This document shows positions 26,892 through 35,277 of a DNA stretch of 64,000 nucleotides, piece by piece. The notes under the pieces were generated by a model. The model was not told the DNA's origin, made no database searches, and was given only the letters and a program-made list of their open reading frames with translations. The stretch's first letter is position 1. Each line of letters begins with the position of its first letter. The position numbers and the translations under genes are program-made. Source of the stretch: Planctomycetota bacterium (GTDB taxonomy: Bacteria > Planctomycetota > B15-G4 > SIAN01); NCBI GenBank assembly GCA_028289345.1, contig JANQQL010000045.1:29398-93397 (forward strand), in the 5' to 3' direction.

Positions 26892-28316
26892 TCAGATGAA
26901 GAACAGGACGCTCACCAGAACCATCAGCGGCAGCAAGAAGACACAGCTCCAGCCGAGGTAACCGAAGAAGCTCGGCATCTTGATCCCGCCGCCTTCGGCA
27001 ATGGCTTTGACCATGAAGTTCGGGCCGTTGCCGATGTAGGTCATGGCGCCCATAAACACGGCGCCGCAGGAAATGCCGGCGAGCATGAGCGGGCCAGCGT
27101 CCGTGTCCAAGTACTTGGCAAGGTAGCCCTGGGCACTAGCGTCGATTCCTTCGGTGCCCGAGGCCACGGCGGCGAAGGTCAAGTAGGTTGGCGCATTGTC
27201 GAGGAACGCCGACAACCCACCGGTCGCCCAGAAGTAGTGCCAAGCCTTGGACAAGCCGAGGTCGGGTCCCTTGGCGTTCAGGATCTGAATCGCCGGGGTC
27301 ATGGCCAGGAAGATGCCGATGAACAGCGCTGCCACCTCGAGAATCGGGTGGTAGTTGAACTCGTTCTTTTCGCGGATCAGCTTCGGCGTCAGCACGATCG
27401 AGGCAATGCCGAGGGCCAGCATCGAGCCTTCCTGAAGTCCCAAGGCCCAGTGGAACTGTCCCGAGAAGTAAATGGTCAGGATCACGCCGAGCAAGAACAC
27501 CAGGTTCATGGAACCTTCCAAGCCCAAGGGCACGCGCTGCTTCTCCACCGCCTCGTCGAGGTCTTGGGCGGTGTCGTCCACGTCCTCTCGGTGGAAGTGA
27601 TACGAGTCCAGGAAGTGGAAAATCACCAGCAAGGCACCCACCACCAAGAGCCACTCCACCCACAGTCCAAAGGTCCAGGTGAACGGCACCCCCTTCAAGA
27701 ATCCGAGGAACAGCGGGGGATCTCCCAAGGGAGTCAGCAATCCGCCGCAGTTGGAAACCACGAAGATGAAGAACACGATGACGTGGACCTTGCGCCGACG
27801 CGGTGCATTGGCCCGCATCAGCGGGCGAATGAGCAACATTGATGCACCCGTCGTCCCAATGAACGACGCGAGAGTCCCACCGATCGCCAGGATGGAGGTA
27901 TTGACCAGGGGCGTTCCGGCAAGGGTTCCGCGAATGTAGATGCCGCCGGAAATGACAAACAGTGCCCACAGCAACAAGATGAAGGCGACGTACTCATGCA
28001 GTGCCGCGAAGATGGGGTGGCTGTGATTGAAAAAGTGCTCGCCTTCGCCGCCAAGGAAAGAAATCCCCGCGGAGTTTGCTTTGAAGAAGACATAGATGCC
28101 GGTCGGCAAACCGAGCACCAAGGCGACGATCAGCTTGTTGCGATTGCTCTCCCACCAATGCTCGGCAACCAAGGGAAGCACGGCAATGCAAAGCAACAGA
28201 ATGGCAAAAGGAATGACGCTGTAGGTGGGAAGTTCCAACGCCCCTCCCCCTCCCGCAGCCTGGGCGGTGCCTCCCGACAACAGCATCACGGCGAGACTGA
28301 GCATCGCTCTTCGCAT
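26892..28316 (-). CDS. NhaD/CitM-like Na+/H+ antiporter (ion transporter superfamily)
   Basis: A 474-residue integral membrane protein with about 12 hydrophobic helices. Start 28316 is preceded by GGAGG. The N-terminal hydrophobic segment ends GTAQAAGGGG and could be a cleaved signal. Conserved transporter features include NTSILAIGGTLASFIGTTGA, VSNCGGLLTPLGDPPLFLG and, in the second half, GGLSAFLDNAPTYLTF, then YIGNGPNFMVKAIAE. The paired helical-hairpin (NTP / NGP) elements match the ArsB/NhaD superfamily of cation-coupled carriers. It is probably a sodium/proton antiporter; a dicarboxylate or citrate carrier is the alternative. Standalone. Confidence 0.87.
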   Translation of the reverse strand: MRRAMLSLAVMLLSGGTAQAAGGGGALELPTYSVIPFAILLLCIAVLPLVAEHWWESNRNKLIVALVLGLPTGIYVFFKANSAGISFLGGEGEHFFNHSHPIFAALHEYVAFILLLWALFVISGGIYIRGTLAGTPLVNTSILAIGGTLASFIGTTGASMLLIRPLMRANAPRRRKVHVIVFFIFVVSNCGGLLTPLGDPPLFLGFLKGVPFTWTFGLWVEWLLVVGALLVIFHFLDSYHFHREDVDDTAQDLDEAVEKQRVPLGLEGSMNLVFLLGVILTIYFSGQFHWALGLQEGSMLALGIASIVLTPKLIREKNEFNYHPILEVAALFIGIFLAMTPAIQILNAKGPDLGLSKAWHYFWATGGLSAFLDNAPTYLTFAAVASGTEGIDASAQGYLAKYLDTDAGPLMLAGISCGAVFMGAMTYIGNGPNFMVKAIAEGGGIKMPSFFGYLGWSCVFLLPLMVLVSVLFFI

Positions 28317-28455
28317 TCGAAGGCCTCCTCCCCAGATCAAGACAGCCCCAAGGCTTCACTCGCCAAAGGCAGCCGCCCCCACATTGAACCGCCAATGAGA
28401 TTCGACGCGTTCTACTGGCCCGCCACCGCCACTTGCAAGAAAACTCAGACGGGTC

Positions 28456-28620
28456 CTAGCAGGCCGTTGAAAAAGGTCTCGCATGGCCGATCGAGAGATT
28501 TTCGTTTCCGCCGAGGAGTCGAGCCGCAGGCGAATCAGCGGATTCGTCGAGGGCTCGAGGGCGAAGGTGGAAGCGAAAAGATCCGATCGGGCGCCGAGAG
28601 ACTTTTCGGCGGCCTACTAG
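28456..28620. repeat. 165-bp imperfect palindromic element (REP/MITE-like)
   Basis: The ends are inverted (CTAGCAGGCCGTTGAAAAAG against CTTTTCGGCGGCCTACTAG). Inner segments also pair (GATCGAGAGATTTTCGTTTC with GAAGCGAAAAGATCCGATC; TCGAGCC with GGCTCGA), so the whole stretch can fold into one long hairpin. It lies between the divergently placed antiporter promoter and the end of the solute-binding-like gene. It carries no gene. The flanking CTAG at both outer ends would fit a target site or the element termini. Confidence 0.65.
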
Positions 28621-28874
28621 ATTCCCGGCGTCATCGGTCGTTTCCTCGACATTCTTGACCGACCGAGGGGAATCCCCGACAGGAACGACCCACCGCTCGA
28701 ACATCGGTCAGGGCCGGCGAACCGGGACCATTGACGAGTGTGCTTGCTCAGATCGTTCGTATCGGGCGTCGTGAGAAGGATTCGCCATCGTCCTTCGTCA
28801 CGATGATGGACGAAAGCCTTCCCTTCGAGCGAATCGGAAAGTGGTTGTCGGACACCTCGAGGATCGGGAATGCG

Positions 28875-29960
28875 CTACGCCGTGGCTCGCTTGCGTTGTT
28901 TCGCCGTCCGAGACATGCGAGCCGCGATGATCAAGAACCCAGCAAAGAAAAGCAGCATGATCCACTCGAACACCTTCTCGAAGAACCCCACCCAATCTTG
29001 AGGACTCCCCTCCCCCTGATCCGCGTACAGGTTCGCAATGGTGTCTCGCAACGGAAGAGTCGCACCCAGGTCGATCGGACGGCGCCGCTCAGTCGCCTCT
29101 TTCATCCATTCGGGCAGGGATCCCCCCACCGGCTGACGGGGCTCCAAGTCGAGCAACGCACTGAGTTCGCCAAGAGAGTCTGGAGAACGAAACACCTCGG
29201 CAATCCACGGACGCAGTTCCGCGGGCACTTTCTTCGAGTAGGCCACGCCGACCGCGATGGCCCACCATCCGTCCTCCATGGCCGCCGCCTCAAACCGAGA
29301 AGATTCCCGGTTGGCCGCGGCCGCCACGCGCACCGGGACCAAGGCCACCGAACCTTCCGGCAATCGCGTCAGAATCTGATCGTGAGTGGCATGGGTCGGA
29401 AAGATGTTTGACCCGTGGTTTCCCCCGTCAAACACCAATTGGCGGATGTCGCGGCCCTGCAGCCCCCATTCCTTGGCAAGCTGCCCGAGAATCAAACCTT
29501 CGGGAAGCTTGGGTTCGGGGAACCGCAGATAGACACCGCCTCGCCAATGTTCGTCCAGCAGATCCTGCCACGAGTTCAGCAGTCCGTCGCTCCAGCTCCC
29601 GGTCCGCCGAATGACCGGGGCCCAGGATTCCCAGAACAACCAGGCAACCGCCTCGCCGCTGACCCCATCCCATTCCGCAAGCTGGCCAGAACGCACCAGG
29701 CGATCGAGTTCCGGCTGGCGATAGCCCACCAGCACGGTGACGTCCTTGGCATGGCGGACTCGCAACTCGGTCTCGTCCAGGAACTTCACCGTGAGCGGGG
29801 GAGACTCGGGGCGAGCCCGCAGCCAAAGCTGGAGCGGGGCGGCCGCCTCCTCCCACGGCACGAGGAATTTCAGGCGCGGAGCGCCGGAATCGAGCGCTTG
29901 TGGCGGGGCCTGCCAGAGGGCCGCCGCGGCGAGCAACACGCCGAGGAGTTGGATTGCCAT
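28875..29960 (-). CDS. Solute-binding-like protein tethered by a C-terminal membrane helix
   Basis: A 361-residue protein with a signal peptide (MAIQLLGVLLAAAALWQAPP) and residues about 28-300 resembling a type-2 periplasmic binding protein: a strand LKFLVPWEE, TVLVGYRQPELDRLV, a hinge region EWDGVSGEAVAWLFWESWAPVI, and SVALVPVRVAA, as in Fe(III)-type or extracellular substrate-binding proteins. The C terminus has one membrane helix (VFEWIMLLFFAGFLIIAARM) and a basic tail, so it would be anchored with the binding domain outside. No ABC permease or ATPase is adjacent. AAGG lies about 8 bases before the ATG. Ligand unknown. Confidence 0.75.
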   Translation of the reverse strand: MAIQLLGVLLAAAALWQAPPQALDSGAPRLKFLVPWEEAAAPLQLWLRARPESPPLTVKFLDETELRVRHAKDVTVLVGYRQPELDRLVRSGQLAEWDGVSGEAVAWLFWESWAPVIRRTGSWSDGLLNSWQDLLDEHWRGGVYLRFPEPKLPEGLILGQLAKEWGLQGRDIRQLVFDGGNHGSNIFPTHATHDQILTRLPEGSVALVPVRVAAAANRESSRFEAAAMEDGWWAIAVGVAYSKKVPAELRPWIAEVFRSPDSLGELSALLDLEPRQPVGGSLPEWMKEATERRRPIDLGATLPLRDTIANLYADQGEGSPQDWVGFFEKVFEWIMLLFFAGFLIIAARMSRTAKQRKRATA

Positions 29961-30233
29961 CGACCTTCTTCAACCCCGAGGCGACCCCCGAGGTTCGCAC
30001 GTGAGTGACCTTCCCATCGAGATCGTGCGGAGTTAGCTCTCATTCTCCAAGGAGATTCTTCCCACGGGTCGAGCCACGTCCCGGCCGATGCCAGAGGGAC
30101 CGAAGACGTGCAAGGCGCCCGCAGGCAAGTATAAGAGCGCCCCCCATCCGAGCTTCTCGGCCCCGGAGCACCCTCCCAGGGCGCGCCGGGATTTCCCTTG
30201 GCCCCTATCCTACTTCGGAGAAAGCCCGCTGCC

Positions 30234-31550
30234 ATGACCGTCGCGATCTTGGGGGCCGGCATTTCCGGACTCGCCGTGGGAAGAGCCCTTCAAGAAAAGG
30301 GAATCGACGTCGAGCTGCTGGAAGCCAGCGACGAACCCGGGGGCCTGTGCCGCACGGAGATCCGTGACGGATACGTCATGGATCACTCGGGCGGGCACAT
30401 CGTCTTTTCCCGGCACGAGCGGGCGATGCAGTACTACCACGACTTGTTTGCCGACGAGCCGATGGTGCGCAGCGATCGCAAAACCCGCATCTTGTTCAAG
30501 GGCCGCTACATTCCCTATCCGTTTGAGAACGGCATCGGCGAACTCTCCGCCGAGGACCGACTGGCTTGCTTGAAAGGCATTCTGGAAGCCGCGGTGGCCC
30601 GCTCGAACGGAGCAGTGAAGCCCCAAAACTTCCGTGACTGGATTCGCTGGCACGTCGGCAGCGGCATCGCCGACCTGTTCATGAACCCCTACAACCAAAA
30701 GATCTGGGAGCTGGACGACCTCAGCGAGATGGGAATCAGCTGGGTGGACGGCCGGATCCCGGAAGCACCGATCTCTGACATCGTGCGCGCAGCCCTCGGA
30801 GAAACAACGGTCGGCTACGGGCACCAAGCGATCTTCTACTACCCACTCCGTGGTGGGTTCCAGGCGATCACCGATCGCATCGCCAAGCATCTCGACGGCA
30901 AGATCCAGCTGAACACTCCGGTCACGGACGTCCAACGAGTCGGAAACCGCTGCCAGATCAACGGCAAGCTGTACGACTCGGTGATCTCGACCATCCCGAT
31001 GACCGAACTGGTGAAACTGGTGCAGAACCTGGATTCGGGCACTCAAGAGTCGGCCTCGGGACTGGGTTACATCTCCCTGGCCTGCTTCTTGTTCGGCATC
31101 GACGGCTCCGACGTCCAGGACCTGTCCTGGATCTACCTGCCCCACGCCAACCAAGGCGGCGCCAATCGGGTCACCTATCTGTCAAACTACAGCCCCAACA
31201 ATGCGCCGCATGGCAAGGGCTCAGTGATGGCGGAAGTGACTTACCGAGGCAAGCTGAACGTCGACCAGGCGTACATCGACACGCTTCGCAAGCACCTGGC
31301 CAAGGAAGGGTTGTATCGGGAAGAGAACGTCACCATCGAGATGTTCCGGCACAACCGCTTCGCCTACATCCACTACAGTCAGGACTTCGTCGAACGAAGG
31401 CAACGCGCCATCGACGGTTTCGAAGCCATGGGCATTTATCCCCTGGGACGGTTCGGTCGCTACAACTACTACAACACCGACATGTGCATCCTGGAGGCCC
31501 TGGACATGGCCGACCGCGTGGCCGAGAACCTCGGAGCGAGCGCAGGTTGA
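30234..31550 (+). CDS. FAD-dependent UDP-galactopyranose-mutase-like / amine-oxidase-fold protein
   Basis: A 438-residue protein. The dinucleotide-binding GAGISGLAVGRALQ lies at residue 7, then an acidic strand end VELLEA and the flavin-domain signature EPGGLCRTE. Also present are MDHSGGHIVF, the helical domain with FMNPYNQKIWELDDLSEMG, a YPLRGGFQAITDRI segment, and a C-terminal TDMCILEALDMADRVAENL FAD-closing helix. This layout fits the Glf/protoporphyrinogen-oxidase-like clade associated with surface glycan synthesis. Substrate is not proven. GGAGAAAG precedes ATG 30234. It is translationally coupled to the glycosyltransferase downstream. Confidence 0.85.
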   Translation: MTVAILGAGISGLAVGRALQEKGIDVELLEASDEPGGLCRTEIRDGYVMDHSGGHIVFSRHERAMQYYHDLFADEPMVRSDRKTRILFKGRYIPYPFENGIGELSAEDRLACLKGILEAAVARSNGAVKPQNFRDWIRWHVGSGIADLFMNPYNQKIWELDDLSEMGISWVDGRIPEAPISDIVRAALGETTVGYGHQAIFYYPLRGGFQAITDRIAKHLDGKIQLNTPVTDVQRVGNRCQINGKLYDSVISTIPMTELVKLVQNLDSGTQESASGLGYISLACFLFGIDGSDVQDLSWIYLPHANQGGANRVTYLSNYSPNNAPHGKGSVMAEVTYRGKLNVDQAYIDTLRKHLAKEGLYREENVTIEMFRHNRFAYIHYSQDFVERRQRAIDGFEAMGIYPLGRFGRYNYYNTDMCILEALDMADRVAENLGASAG

Positions 31551-32509
31551 CCCCCGACGCTTCGATCGTCATTCCCACCTTGCAAGGCGGAGATCGCTTC
31601 GCGCAGGTGGTAGAAGCGGTCGTCGGGCAGTCCACGGGCCGAAACGTCGAACGCTGGATCATCGATTCGGGCTCCACAGATCAAACCCTAGACCTGGCTC
31701 GCAAAGCCGGCTTCTCGGTGTTGTCGGTTCCGCGTCGCGAGTTCAACCACGGAGCCACCCGCGACCGAGCACTGCAACAGACCCGTGCGCCGTTCGCGGT
31801 GCTCCTGGTGCAGGATGCGGTGCCCGTGGACGAACACTGGTTGGACGCCCTGGTCGACGCCGTCGCCGAAGATGACCAAGCCGCGGGCGGGTTCAGTCGC
31901 CAGCTGCCGATTCCCGGCGGCAACCCGATCCTCGACGAACGCTTGCGGGGTTGGATCGCCGGAATGGACGAAGCGAGGCGGGCTCACTTGGGCGACCAGG
32001 ACTGGGACGCCCTCGATCCCATCGCGCGCTTGCACCTGGTGGCGTTCGACAACGTGTCGTCCTGCGTGAAACGGTCGGTGTGGGAATCTCATCCCTTCGG
32101 CCACCAACCCTTCGGCGAGGATCTCAACTGGTCCAGCTGGGCGATTCGCCAAGGCCACGCGATTCGCTTCGAACCCAAGTCCGTGGTGGAGCACTCCCAC
32201 GACCGCAGTGCCTGGTACGAAACCAAGCGCATCTACTGCGACCACCGCAATCTGCACCGGCTCCTCGGACTCCACGCCGTGCAGAGTCTGTCTCAGGTGC
32301 GCCAGGCGCGGGGCGGTTCTCTGGCGCACTACCGCCAAGTCCTGGAGAACGCCGACCTGTCACCGACCGAGTTCGATCGCCGTTGGGACTGGGCGAAAAA
32401 GTACTCGTGGGGTGAGCTGGTCGCTCAATGGCTCGCGCCAAAGGTCAACCTGGCCGGCGAATCCGGGCTCTGGGGCTGGCTCGATCGTCGCATCCGGCGG
32501 GGTGTCTAG
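31547..32509 (+). CDS. Family-2 glycosyltransferase (rhamnosyltransferase-like)
   Basis: A 320-residue GT-A enzyme. It opens SIVIPTLQGGDRF and carries IDSGSTDQTLDLA, the segment REFNHGATRDRAL typical of rhamnosyltransferase-like GT2 proteins, VQDAVPVDE near the metal-binding region, GGFSRQ, and an acidic FGEDLNWSSWAI (ED motif). The C-terminal half is basic and helical (KYSWGELVAQWLAPK). The start is taken as TTG at 31547, which shares TTGA with the upstream stop, a 4-base overlap that signals coupled translation. It likely adds a sugar to a surface glycan, perhaps using the product of its flavoprotein neighbour. Confidence 0.85.
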   Translation: MTPDASIVIPTLQGGDRFAQVVEAVVGQSTGRNVERWIIDSGSTDQTLDLARKAGFSVLSVPRREFNHGATRDRALQQTRAPFAVLLVQDAVPVDEHWLDALVDAVAEDDQAAGGFSRQLPIPGGNPILDERLRGWIAGMDEARRAHLGDQDWDALDPIARLHLVAFDNVSSCVKRSVWESHPFGHQPFGEDLNWSSWAIRQGHAIRFEPKSVVEHSHDRSAWYETKRIYCDHRNLHRLLGLHAVQSLSQVRQARGGSLAHYRQVLENADLSPTEFDRRWDWAKKYSWGELVAQWLAPKVNLAGESGLWGWLDRRIRRGV

Positions 32510-32516
32510 CAGGCGA

Positions 32517-33734
32517 TCAAACGAAGCCGACCAAGCGCTGGATCAATCCCGGACGCTGCAGCTTGCGGATGGCCCGCACTTGGAGCTGTCGGATGCGCTC
32601 TCGGGAGACGTTCATGCGACGGCCGACCTCTTCGAGGGTCAGGGGCGGCTGGCCCTTCAAGCCGAAGCGGAGTTCGAGAATCTCTCGTTCGAGATCGCTC
32701 AGAGTGCCGAGCACCTCGGACAGGCGATCCTTCAGCATGGTGAACTCCATGCGGAAGGTGTCGTAGTTCTCGCTCTCGTCCGGCAACAGGGAGGCGAAGG
32801 TCTCTCCGTCTTCGTCAATCGCGACGTCCAGAGAGAAGTGGGTTCTCTCGGTTTGCAGCAGGTGACCAGCGACTTCCGGCTTCACGGCGAAGGCTTCCGA
32901 CACCTCGCGCACCGACACGTCCCGGTCGCGACGGGGCAGGATCCCTTCGCGGCGCAGGCGGCGCATCTTCTGCTGCAGGTAGTTGGGGACTCGCACGATG
33001 CCCTTGTTGAAAGCAATCGAACGTTCCACCGCCTGACGCACCCAGAAGGTGGCGTAGGTCTGGAAACGGACGTCCTTGCGCCACTCGAACTTCTCGACGG
33101 CACGGATCAAGGCACCGTTGCCTTCTTGGACGAGGTCCATGACCGGGACCCCGTAGGTGCGGTAGCACAGGGAAATGTCCACCACCAGCGCGAGGTTGCG
33201 CTCGACAAAGTGGGCGCGGATCTGGTTCAGTTCGGAAGCGCGGGCACGGATATTCCTTTGGCGAGTCTGTCCGACGCTGCGAGCCCGCCCTTCCGAGGGC
33301 AGGTCGAGATCCTGGGCGTAAGTACGGGAGAACTCGCTGCCCAACACTTCCCGCAAGCGATCTTCGCGGATGCTCGCCTCGAAGATGGAGGTTTGGAAGC
33401 GGATCTTCGCAAACTCGAGCCGACGACCGAGTCGGATCTCTTGCTCCTTGTCCATCTTCGGGTGGGAAGTGACTTGCCGGAGATAGCGACGCAGGTTGTC
33501 GTCATCACCGAGCGCCGGGATGCGAGGACGCGGCGCCTTAGAGTTCGAGTCATCTTCCTCGTCAGGAAGGAACGGCAGATCACCAAGCTCTTTCAACAGC
33601 AGGTCCCGACGCTTGTCGTAACCACGCTTGATCTTGAGGACCTCGTCCAGGTCGAGCCAGGACAGGAAGCCCTTCTTCTTGGCGCGCTCCACCACCTCAC
33701 GCACCAGCCGTTCGTCGCGATCCGTTGCCTTCAT
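32517..33734 (-). CDS. Sigma-70-family RNA polymerase sigma factor (primary/group 2 type)
   Basis: A 405-residue sigma factor. Region 1.2 lies at about 79-108 (DNLRRYLRQVTSHPKMDKEQ). Region 2 follows at about 180-245, with GNGALIRAVEKFEWRKDVRF and TYATFWVRQAVERSI for core binding and -10 recognition. Region 3 lies near 250-320. Region 4 at the end has the helix-turn-helix LTLEEVGRRMNVSRERIRQL for -35 contacts. An acidic linker (PFLPDEEDDSNSK) separates a short N-terminal part from region 1.2. The length is shorter than RpoD of E. coli and close to actinobacterial SigA types; it could be the primary or a group 2 factor. It ends seven bases from the convergent glycosyltransferase. Confidence 0.93.
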   Translation of the reverse strand: MKATDRDERLVREVVERAKKKGFLSWLDLDEVLKIKRGYDKRRDLLLKELGDLPFLPDEEDDSNSKAPRPRIPALGDDDNLRRYLRQVTSHPKMDKEQEIRLGRRLEFAKIRFQTSIFEASIREDRLREVLGSEFSRTYAQDLDLPSEGRARSVGQTRQRNIRARASELNQIRAHFVERNLALVVDISLCYRTYGVPVMDLVQEGNGALIRAVEKFEWRKDVRFQTYATFWVRQAVERSIAFNKGIVRVPNYLQQKMRRLRREGILPRRDRDVSVREVSEAFAVKPEVAGHLLQTERTHFSLDVAIDEDGETFASLLPDESENYDTFRMEFTMLKDRLSEVLGTLSDLEREILELRFGLKGQPPLTLEEVGRRMNVSRERIRQLQVRAIRKLQRPGLIQRLVGFV

Positions 33735-33919
33735 AAAAGTCGGAGACCTATTTCGGCGAGCCGCCTTGCGCTAGCACGGATCGCATAGCCCAGGAGTAGA
33801 TTCTCGATTCCATTCTCCTCCGACTTCTTTGCTTTTTACCGCATCCGCGGCGCGACCACGACACGCGGGAACCAAGAGCGGGACCGCCCCCCGGGATCCG
33901 AAAAACGGCAGGGGGACAC

Positions 33920-33935
33920 TGTACAAGCTGTACAA
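33920..33935. promoter_or_regulatory. Paired TGTACA sites upstream of the sigma gene
   Basis: Two copies of the palindrome TGTACA, 10 bases apart (about one DNA turn), about 190 bases upstream of the sigma gene start. A direct pair of palindromes at helical spacing suggests an operator, but no bound protein is known. Confidence 0.3.
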
Positions 33936-34097
33936 AGGGGGCTGGCTCTCGACGGGGAAGGACTCCCCGTGCTCCATCACGTGGGGGGACGCCGGTGGAC
34001 AGGCGATGATTGAGAGTATCACCGCCCACCACTGAATCAAGAAAACCGGCCAAGTGTGACGCCGGCAACGTTTGCCCATTCAGACCCAGGGGATTGC

Positions 34098-34290
34098 GAG
34101 GATTCTTGGAACCATCGGTGTTCGGGAGACATCGAAGGGTTCACGCTTGGCCTTTCCCGGAATCCTTCTCCGGAGGTGGCCGGCGAACCAAAACAAAACT
34201 AGGACGGACGGAGACTGGAAGCTTGCTTCCCTGTTCAAATCGTCCGAGAGAAAGCTCGCGAATAGGGCACTGGCGCGGGCTTTTTCTTTT
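34098..34290 (+). ncRNA. Candidate structured small RNA with intrinsic terminator
   Basis: A modular fold ends in a terminator. The outer stem GAGGATTC (34098-34105) pairs with GAATCCTT (34160-34167). Inside it, CGGTGT pairs with ACATCG around a 7-base loop. A second stem, GGACG (34202) with CGTCC (34241), encloses a GGAAG-CTTG-CTTCC hairpin. It ends at the terminator stem AAAGCTCGCG/CGCGGGCTTT followed by TTCTTTT. No supported open frame crosses this 790-base gap. It does not match tmRNA, RNase P or SRP RNA as I recognise them; a 6S-like or novel regulator is possible. The 5' end is not defined. Confidence 0.4.
34251..34290 (+). terminator. Strong intrinsic terminator
   Basis: A 10-bp stem with one U-G pair, a 13-base loop and a TTTTTCTTTT tract. 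No + strand protein gene lies upstream, which implies a non-coding transcript. Confidence 0.75.
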
Positions 34291-34522
34291 GGATGGTCGA
34301 CGCTTCCCTCGCTGATCGCACATCGTTCACCCGCGCATTGTCCGAACAAATGCGCAATCGTTCACGCACCGTCTCTTCGCGGATCCTTCACTCACCGCGA
34401 ACAAGTCAAAAGCCTCAATCTCTCAACGGCTGTCATGAACCATGCGGGGAGAGCGAGCGATCTCGTTCAACAATTGTTCGACTTCGCCCAATCGATCGTG
34501 AAAGTGACCAGCAAATGATCGG

Positions 34523-35014
34523 TCAAAGGACGGGGCCGCCGCTCAGCACCATGCGGTAGGCAAGAAGTTGAAGGAACAGGTGGTACCCGGCCAAGGTGAG
34601 GTAGAAACCGAAGCCGACCGACATCGCCGCGCGACCGTAGCGGAAGTTCTTGTGGATCAGAACAAACAACACCAAGAACAAGGTGGGCACCCCCTTGGCA
34701 AACACGAAGTACATCCGACCTTGGCGAAGCATCCAGTCCGCAATCGGGTTGGCTTCCGTGCCATTGACCTGGTCGACGTAGTACACGGTCGCCACTGCGT
34801 CGAAGACGGTCAGGGTGAAAAACACCAACACCAGAGCGACGATGCGAGTTCCGTAGAGGTCGACGTAGGTGTCGGTCTTGGAACGCTTGTCGGACGGCCC
34901 CCGGCGCCGCCCTCCGAACAATGAGTAGCGACTGATCATCGGCGTCGGCCGCTTGCGACGGTCGACGAAACCGGGCTCGCCAAACTTCGGGGCAGTGGAA
35001 GAAGTCTTTTCCAA
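34523..35014 (-). CDS. DUF5658-like small membrane protein
   Basis: Start at TTG 35014, placed about 11 bases after AGGAG, gives 163 residues; frames extending to an ATG at 35074 or beginning at ATG 34939 are alternatives. About 65 residues of basic, soluble N terminus precede three or four membrane helices (IVALVLVFFTLTVFDAVATV, FAKGVPTLFLVLFVLIHKNF, AAMSVGFGFYLTLAGYHLF). The fingerprint FDAVATVYYVDQVNGTEANP followed by a second helix matches the DUF5658 family: an acidic residue in the first helix, then T/E-A-N-P. Function unknown; monocistronic, followed by the candidate RNA locus. Confidence 0.7.
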   Translation of the reverse strand: MEKTSSTAPKFGEPGFVDRRKRPTPMISRYSLFGGRRRGPSDKRSKTDTYVDLYGTRIVALVLVFFTLTVFDAVATVYYVDQVNGTEANPIADWMLRQGRMYFVFAKGVPTLFLVLFVLIHKNFRYGRAAMSVGFGFYLTLAGYHLFLQLLAYRMVLSGGPVL

Positions 35015-35277
35015 GTCCCGGGATCTCCTGGGGTTTCTCGTGCCGAGGGAGCGAACGCTCCCCCTTCTTTCCATCGGCTGGCGACACGGGATTCTTACCG
35101 GCTCTGGCGGGGTTTTCTGCCCGCCAATTCACCCCCCGGGGGTTCTCCCTGGGTCGGCGGTCCCCTACGGATCTCCTGCGCTCCTCGGCGCCGGCGGCCC
35201 AGCGGAGCGACGGCCTCCGGGCATTGGGGTCAAGGGTTGTCCCCGGGAGGACGATGAACGGATCGGAGGACTCTGTC

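Noticed and set aside
34072..34518. A 148-residue protein on the + strand.
   Set aside because: No Shine-Dalgarno, no domain, and its frame runs through the strong terminator at 34251-34290.
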